Source: Anaerolineae bacterium
GTDB lineage: Bacteria > Chloroflexota > Anaerolineae > Promineifilales > Promineifilaceae
Reading direction: 5' to 3'
Assembly: GCA_020848035.1 (NCBI GenBank)
Contig: JADLAX010000069.1
Coordinates: forward strand, 98,540-162,539
Length of the DNA stretch: 64,000 bases
Below the pieces are notes generated by a model that worked only from the letters and a program-made list of their open reading frames with translations, made no database searches and was not told where the DNA came from. Both the position numbers and the translations under genes were made by a program. How positions within the stretch are numbered: position 1 is the stretch's first letter; each line of letters opens with the position of its first letter. Positions 60,123 to 64,000 of the stretch are shown piece by piece.

Positions 60123-60977
60123 ATGGGTTTTCCAACTTGGACTTTGATTGGCATGGGTGTTACGGCCGTTTTCGCCCTGCTTATGACGATTTTGGCCTAC
60201 CTGGCCCAGTCACCGCGCGCCATCGTGCGGTTGGGCCTGGCCGGGCAGCGGCTGGATTTGCGCGTGAAGCTGTTTACCGGTTACGCGCTGGCCAGCCTCA
60301 TCCTGATGCTGGGCTTTTTCCTGGCCGGGGTGCCGCTGGACAGCCCCGCCACCGTCGCTGAAGCGCCAGCTGCCAGCGCCACAACCGCCGCCGAACCCAC
60401 CTCAGCCGTCAGCGAAAGTGGCGCCATGGGTGCCCTACCCCCCACCACCGAACCCACCAGCCTGACCACCACCGGTGGAGATAACCTGCCGGTTGCCACC
60501 AACGCCACGCAGGCCCCAGCCAGCGGCGCATTTGGCGGCCCGCCCGGCAGTGCCGATGAGGCCACCCCAGAAGCAGCAACGCCTTCGGCCACACCGGAGC
60601 AGGCCGGACCATCGCCCACCTCAGCGAACAACGAGGCAGGGGCAACGGCCGTTCCCGCCACCACGCCCACCAACAACAGCACCGCTACACCCAGCCCCAG
60701 CCCAACGGCCACCGCCACTCCACCACCCACGGCCACGCCCAGCCCAACCATCACCCCCACGCCTATCGAAGGCATCACGGGCACCATCCGCACCAATGGC
60801 AGCACCTTGTGGGTAAGGCGTTCACCCGGCGGGCAGGAGGTTGTCGTCGTGCAAAATGGGGAGCTGGTGATTGTGGAAAACGGCCGTGCCAACCAGGGCG
60901 GCATCCTCTGGCGGGAAATTCGCACCGTAAGCGGTATCATCGGTTGGGTCCAGGCTGAATTTTTAGAAGAACCATAA
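60123..60977 (+). CDS. membrane-anchored SH3b-domain protein
   Basis: A 284-residue protein. Two hydrophobic segments (about 7-27 and 56-75) bracket a short basic loop. A low-complexity Ala/Pro/Thr linker runs from about 76 to 222, and a C-terminal SH3b-like domain (about 224-284) starts GITGTIRTNGS and includes LWVRRSPGG and IGWVQAEFL. Such domains bind peptidoglycan peptides or act as wall sensors. ATG 60123 is used. The linker is probably the reason for the high GC stretch. Confidence 0.8.
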   Translation: MGFPTWTLIGMGVTAVFALLMTILAYLAQSPRAIVRLGLAGQRLDLRVKLFTGYALASLILMLGFFLAGVPLDSPATVAEAPAASATTAAEPTSAVSESGAMGALPPTTEPTSLTTTGGDNLPVATNATQAPASGAFGGPPGSADEATPEAATPSATPEQAGPSPTSANNEAGATAVPATTPTNNSTATPSPSPTATATPPPTATPSPTITPTPIEGITGTIRTNGSTLWVRRSPGGQEVVVVQNGELVIVENGRANQGGILWREIRTVSGIIGWVQAEFLEEP

Positions 60978-61103
60978 TGTGACCAACTGGCCAGCAGCGG
61001 GTCAAAACTGCACACGAATTGTGGTTGACCCTAAAATAATTGGGTAAATGGGACATCGCCCAGTTACCTTTTGAATCCCCACACAGTTGAAGGAGAACAT
61101 TTC

Positions 61104-61442
61104 ATGAACCATCCCAAGTTTCAAATTTATACGAGCGAAAATGGCGAGTATTACTTCCGGCTGACCGCCCGCAACGGGCAAAATATTTTGTCCAGCCAGG
61201 GTTATGCTTCTAAGGCAGGCTGCCAAAATGGCATTGAATCGGTGAAAAACAACGGCACAAACGCAGACCGGTTTGAGGTAAAAGAAGCGACCAACGGTAA
61301 ATTCTTCTTCAATCTGTTGGCCGCAAACAAGCAGGTGATTGGCAAAAGCCAGATGTACGCCACCCCAGAAACCTGCCAGGGCGGCATCGAAGCCGTTCAG
61401 CGCGTCGCCGCCGAAGCGGGCGTGGAAGACACGACGGGCTAG
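61104..61442 (+). CDS. yegP: YegP-family (DUF1508) protein
   Basis: A 112-residue protein made of two DUF1508 repeats: residues about 4-50 (FQIYTSENGEYYFRLTARNG, then ILSSQGYASKAGCQNGIESVK) and about 54-103 (FEVKEATNGKFFFNL, then GKSQMYATPETCQGGIEAV). Each gives a beta-beta-beta-alpha unit. Function is not known; homologs are widespread in bacteria. TTGAAGGAGAA precedes ATG 61104. Confidence 0.9.
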   Translation: MNHPKFQIYTSENGEYYFRLTARNGQNILSSQGYASKAGCQNGIESVKNNGTNADRFEVKEATNGKFFFNLLAANKQVIGKSQMYATPETCQGGIEAVQRVAAEAGVEDTTG

Positions 61443-61444
61443 AA

Positions 61445-61543
61445 AGGGATGAAAGAGGAGGGATGAGGGATGAGCTTATTCTTCTTTCATCCCTCACCCC
61501 TCACCCCTCATCCCTCATACTTCATCCCTCATCCCTCTTCTTC
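61445..61543. repeat. word hairpin, GGGATGA type
   Basis: AAGGGATGAAAGAGGAGGGATGAGGGATGAG, then CATCCCTCACCCCTCACCCCTCATCCCTCATACTTCATCCC. It spans the convergent ends of yegP and the ABC1-kinase gene, and provides the last codons of the latter (LNRKKRDEG). Confidence 0.8.
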
Positions 61544-63333
61544 CGGTTCAAATACAGCAGCGTTCCCGACAGCATTCCCGCTGCCCCCAAAATGCTCCAG
61601 CCTAACTGACCAATTTTCTTTTCGATGCGCTCGTATTGGCGCAGCGTTTCGCGGTCGGTTTGCACCCGCAAACGGCCGTTTTCCGCCAAAGTCAGCAGCC
61701 GCTGCACCTGGGCCGGGGTGTTGAGATACGGCCGTACCAGCTGCCACGCCGTCTCCAGGCCAAAGCGCTGGCCCTCCCGGTTGGCCACCAGCGCCTCGCC
61801 ATACTTTTCGATGTAATACCACGGGTTGATCTGCTGATCCAGCTGGGCCACCAGGCCAGACACAATGCCCAAGGCCCGCCCCAGGTAGATAAAATCCTGG
61901 GGAATCTGGAAGGGAAAATCAAACAGCAAGTCGCGGAACTCCTGGCCCAGTTCTTCCAATTCCGCCGGATCGGGGCGAGCCAGGTCCAGCAAATTGCGCC
62001 CCCAGATGCGGTCCAGCACCGCATTTTGCGCCTCGGCAATACGCACCAAATCCGCGCCGGGCAGGAAAAAGCCTAACCGCTGGTACGCCTCGGTAAGCTT
62101 ACGGCCGTCGCGCTGCGTCACGCTCACCAACACCTGGCGCAAATTGTCACCCATCAACGACGGCACCCGGCCCACCATGCCAAAATCAACAAAAATGAGC
62201 CAGAACGGCCGTCCGCTGCCTATCTCATCTTCATCCTCTGGCGGCCAGGGAATGTCGGGCCGGGGGCGGATGAACAGATTGCCGGGGTGGGGGTCGGCAT
62301 GGAAAAATCCCTCGCGAAACACCTGGTCAAAGTAGACGTCCAGCAGCGTTTCGGCCACCTGGGCCGGATTGATGCCCGCCGCTTCCATCGCCGCAATATC
62401 GGTGATTTTGGGCGACTCGACGTTTTCCATCACAATCACCCGGTCCGCACAGTGCTGGCGGTACATGGCTGGAATGTAAACCCGCGGGTCGTTGGCGTAC
62501 ATCTCGGCAAAACGCTCGCCATTGTCCACCTCGGCGCGATAATCCAGCTCTTCCCACAGCGTTTTGGCAAACTCTTCCATCAGCGCGGGCACATCAGCAC
62601 GGCGGGCGATGGGCTTGTAACGCATCGTCCAGCGGGCCACAATGCGCAGCGCCGCCAGGTCTGTTTCCACAATGGCGGCGATGTTGGGCCGCTGCACTTT
62701 AATAACAACCGCCTGCCCCAATTCTGGCGTCGGGTCCGCTTTGTGGTCGTTGGTGTCGCGATCTGGCTTCAGCCAGGCACGATGGGTTTGCCCCAGGGAG
62801 GCAGCGGCCAACGGCCGTTCCTCAAACCGGGCAAAACGGGCCGCCAAATCACCCAACTCGGCCCGAATCACGGCGAGAATACGCCCGGTGGCTTCAGGCG
62901 TCACCTCGTCTTGCAGCCCTTCCAGCTCTTCAGTAATTTCCGGCGGCAGCACATCCACTCTAGAGCTGAGGAACTGCCCCAGCTTAATCATCACCCCGCC
63001 CATTTCTACGGCCAGCTCTCGGAAGCGGTGTGCCCAGCGGCGAAAGCGGCGCGGACGGCTCTGGCGCACGGCCGATTTCAGCAGCGGCAGCCGTCCCCCG
63101 ATAATGTCCCACACGATGAGGTGCCCAATCACGCGGGCAAAAAAGGTGAGGATGCGGCGAAAACGGCCGTCGGCGCGGAAATTTTGGCTGGCTGGTTCAG
63201 GGGGGGCTGGGGTGGCCTCGGGCTGGGGTGCGGTCTGGTGGGCACGGCCGTTGGGCACGTAGACGCCATTTAAACGAGCTTTGCGCTCGGCTCCATCGTA
63301 TTCAGTTGGCGCCCCGCGGTCTGTGCCGACCAT
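61522..63333 (-). CDS. ABC1 (UbiB/AarF) atypical kinase family protein
   Basis: A protein of about 603 residues. The KxGQ motif is KLGQFLSSR (about 140-148); the Ala-rich loop replacing the usual P-loop is AAASLGQTHRAW (about 200-211); VVIKVQRP follows with the nucleotide Lys, then HADPHPGN (about 348) and FVDFGMVG (about 380). A C-terminal membrane helix (about 580-600) ends the protein. Family members support quinone or isoprenoid lipid metabolism. ATG 63333 is used since AAAGG precedes it; ATG 63405 would add 24 residues. No quinone gene is adjacent. Confidence 0.9.
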   Translation of the reverse strand: MVGTDRGAPTEYDGAERKARLNGVYVPNGRAHQTAPQPEATPAPPEPASQNFRADGRFRRILTFFARVIGHLIVWDIIGGRLPLLKSAVRQSRPRRFRRWAHRFRELAVEMGGVMIKLGQFLSSRVDVLPPEITEELEGLQDEVTPEATGRILAVIRAELGDLAARFARFEERPLAAASLGQTHRAWLKPDRDTNDHKADPTPELGQAVVIKVQRPNIAAIVETDLAALRIVARWTMRYKPIARRADVPALMEEFAKTLWEELDYRAEVDNGERFAEMYANDPRVYIPAMYRQHCADRVIVMENVESPKITDIAAMEAAGINPAQVAETLLDVYFDQVFREGFFHADPHPGNLFIRPRPDIPWPPEDEDEIGSGRPFWLIFVDFGMVGRVPSLMGDNLRQVLVSVTQRDGRKLTEAYQRLGFFLPGADLVRIAEAQNAVLDRIWGRNLLDLARPDPAELEELGQEFRDLLFDFPFQIPQDFIYLGRALGIVSGLVAQLDQQINPWYYIEKYGEALVANREGQRFGLETAWQLVRPYLNTPAQVQRLLTLAENGRLRVQTDRETLRQYERIEKKIGQLGWSILGAAGMLSGTLLYLNRKKRDEG

Positions 63334-63580
63334 GTTTGTACCCTTTGTCTGGAAATGGCCGGTAGAAAAGCGGCCGTTGGTGCGCCCATTATACTCCGAA
63401 CTCACAGATCGTGTGTTATTGGGTTGGCCGACGGCCGTTCTCCCACGGTCTCCTCACGGTGACACCAGAGAGGGACCATGTAACAATTGCCAGCATTACA
63501 CACCCGCCACAAAAGTTCATGCGATGACATCAAAAGTTCTCTCTATCAATCAAGTGCCGATCAGGTTATATGGCCTTAAT

Positions 63581-63700
63581 GAACGTCAAGTAAACCGCAC
63601 AAAGTTTTTGGAAGAATAAGCGCCATTTTTGTGCGGTTTACTCAAGTAATTGGCAGATTCCACGCTCGTTTATTTTGAAAAACTTTCTGCCAATTACACA
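63581..63700. repeat. 120-bp dispersed double-hairpin repeat, copy 2
   Basis: Matches 14237-14360 in order. Stem 1, AGTAAACCGCACAAA (63589-63603) with its exact complement (63628-63642); stem 2, TTGGCAGA with TCTGCCAA (about 63650 and 63684). It begins a little after a 300-bp gap (63406-63705) with no other gene and ends 6 bp before the DUF2283 start. Confidence 0.85.
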
Positions 63701-63705
63701 ATACG

Positions 63706-63918
63706 GTGAAAGAATATTTAAAAATACTGCCCACAGTGCGTCAGTCACCCGAAGCTTCTGTCTGGTTAACTTATGATCAGGAAGCAGACGTGATGTATGT
63801 TAACTTTAAGAAGCCCAGTAAGGCCAACGACAGCGAACTGACCGATGATGATGTCATTATTCGCTATGAGGGCGATGATATCGTCGGTTTTACCGTTCTA
63901 CATGCCAGCCAGAGATAA
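63706..63918 (+). CDS. DUF2283 small protein
   Basis: A 70-residue protein with the DUF2283 pattern: WLTYDQEADVMYVNF (about 20-34), DDDVIIRYEGDDIVGFTVLHAS (cited as about 46-68). These small beta-rich proteins often sit beside other small proteins in toxin-antitoxin-like pairs, but no partner is visible. Start is GTG 63706, directly after the 120-bp repeat, with no clear ribosome site. Confidence 0.75.
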   Translation: MKEYLKILPTVRQSPEASVWLTYDQEADVMYVNFKKPSKANDSELTDDDVIIRYEGDDIVGFTVLHASQR

Positions 63919-63951
63919 AAAAATAGGCTTCATCCGTAACGGATGAAGCCT
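63917..63951 (-). terminator. terminator of the tRNA gene
   Basis: GGCTTCATCCG pairs perfectly with CGGATGAAGCC over a 3-nt loop; on the reverse strand it is followed by TATTTTTTT. It is placed 5 bp past the tRNA 3' end. Confidence 0.85.
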
Positions 63952-63956
63952 TGTGA

Positions 63957-64000
63957 TGCCCCGTATGGGACTCGAACCCATGTTTTAGCCTTGAGAGGGC
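63957..64000 (-). tRNA. tRNA-Glu(CTC), 3' part only
   Basis: The reverse strand reads an anticodon loop CTCTCAA in a GCC/GGC stem (anticodon CTC), a 4-5 nt variable loop, a T arm ATGGG-TTCGAGT-CCCAT, acceptor strand ACGGGGC and discriminator A. The CCA end is not encoded. The order fits tRNA-Glu. The 5' half lies beyond the window. Confidence 0.85.

Noticed and set aside
63281..63619. 112-codon frame upstream of the DUF2283 gene
   Set aside because: It is mostly antisense to the ABC1-kinase N-terminus and ends in the 120-bp repeat.

Overview
The window is a GC-rich stretch of bacterial chromosome with one partial tRNA, no rRNA and no phage block. The best guess for the host is a Chloroflexota bacterium, probably Anaerolineae-like. 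This rests on overall protein resemblance: a PucC-family transporter outside any photosynthesis cluster, DprE1/DprE2-like enzymes, PknB-type kinase with FHA signalling, YegP and ABC1-kinase proteins, and no outer-membrane genes. It is inference, not proof. The most distinctive genome-wide trait is a 10-bp palindrome, consensus AACGGCCGTT, recurring about once per 500 bp in genes and spacers alike (roughly 120 core sites by hand count).

Layout. 1-8243: a truncated SF1 helicase, then peptide and metabolite hydrolases (two M20 peptidases, an alpha/beta hydrolase, a gamma-glutamyltransferase) with DUF218 and membrane proteins. 8478-14111: a receiver-domain protein, then two flavin-dependent halogenase-like monooxygenases with a free-standing acyl carrier protein, followed by a secreted subtilase ending in seven GFAWSG repeats. 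14391-16498: a sensor kinase, a SemiSWEET-like protein and a small unknown. 16726-24411: a type I restriction-modification locus (hsdR, hsdS, hsdM) invaded by REP-like hairpin elements and their likely REP-associated tyrosine transposase. 24749-29363: PHP, PlsC, DprE2-like and DprE1-like genes. 29542-35395: membrane proteins, an orphan sugar-ABC ATPase, a solo InsA-like DNA-binding protein, and a divergent Ser/Thr kinase / FHA-winged-helix pair. 35552-46236: folD, mobA, hemW, a GAF kinase coupled to a Nudix gene, nfeD coupled to a biotinyl-domain gene, an M24 peptidase, a glycosidase-like lipoprotein and dinB. 46381-58531: DUF892, a nucleotidyltransferase pair, pucC with its regulator, a thioredoxin reductase / protein disulfide oxidoreductase pair, a 7TM-PAS sensor, a GT39 glycosyltransferase, DUF899, an rRNA-type methyltransferase and lpd. 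58690-64000: an IS110-family insertion sequence, an SH3b membrane protein, yegP, an ABC1 kinase, a DUF2283 protein and the 3' part of a tRNA-Glu gene.

The spacers are unusually rich in foldback DNA. At least four classes can be told apart: (1) GTAG-bordered REP-like hairpins centred on the hsd locus and its RAYT gene; (2) hairpins made of a short word repeated in tandem and then repeated as its reverse complement, with a different word at different loci; (3) longer dispersed foldbacks (a CTCTTTGGGAATTCAGGG family, a 120-bp pair at 14237 and 63581, a 215-bp element at 27664); (4) the CCCTCACCC/GGGTGAGGG and TTCCCGC/GCGGGAA palindromes that occur in many bacteria. Several of these supply start codons, stop codons or C-terminal residues to neighbouring genes. 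The REP/RAYT invasion of the hsd locus, the halogenase-ACP locus and the AACGGCCGTT palindrome are the most interesting items.
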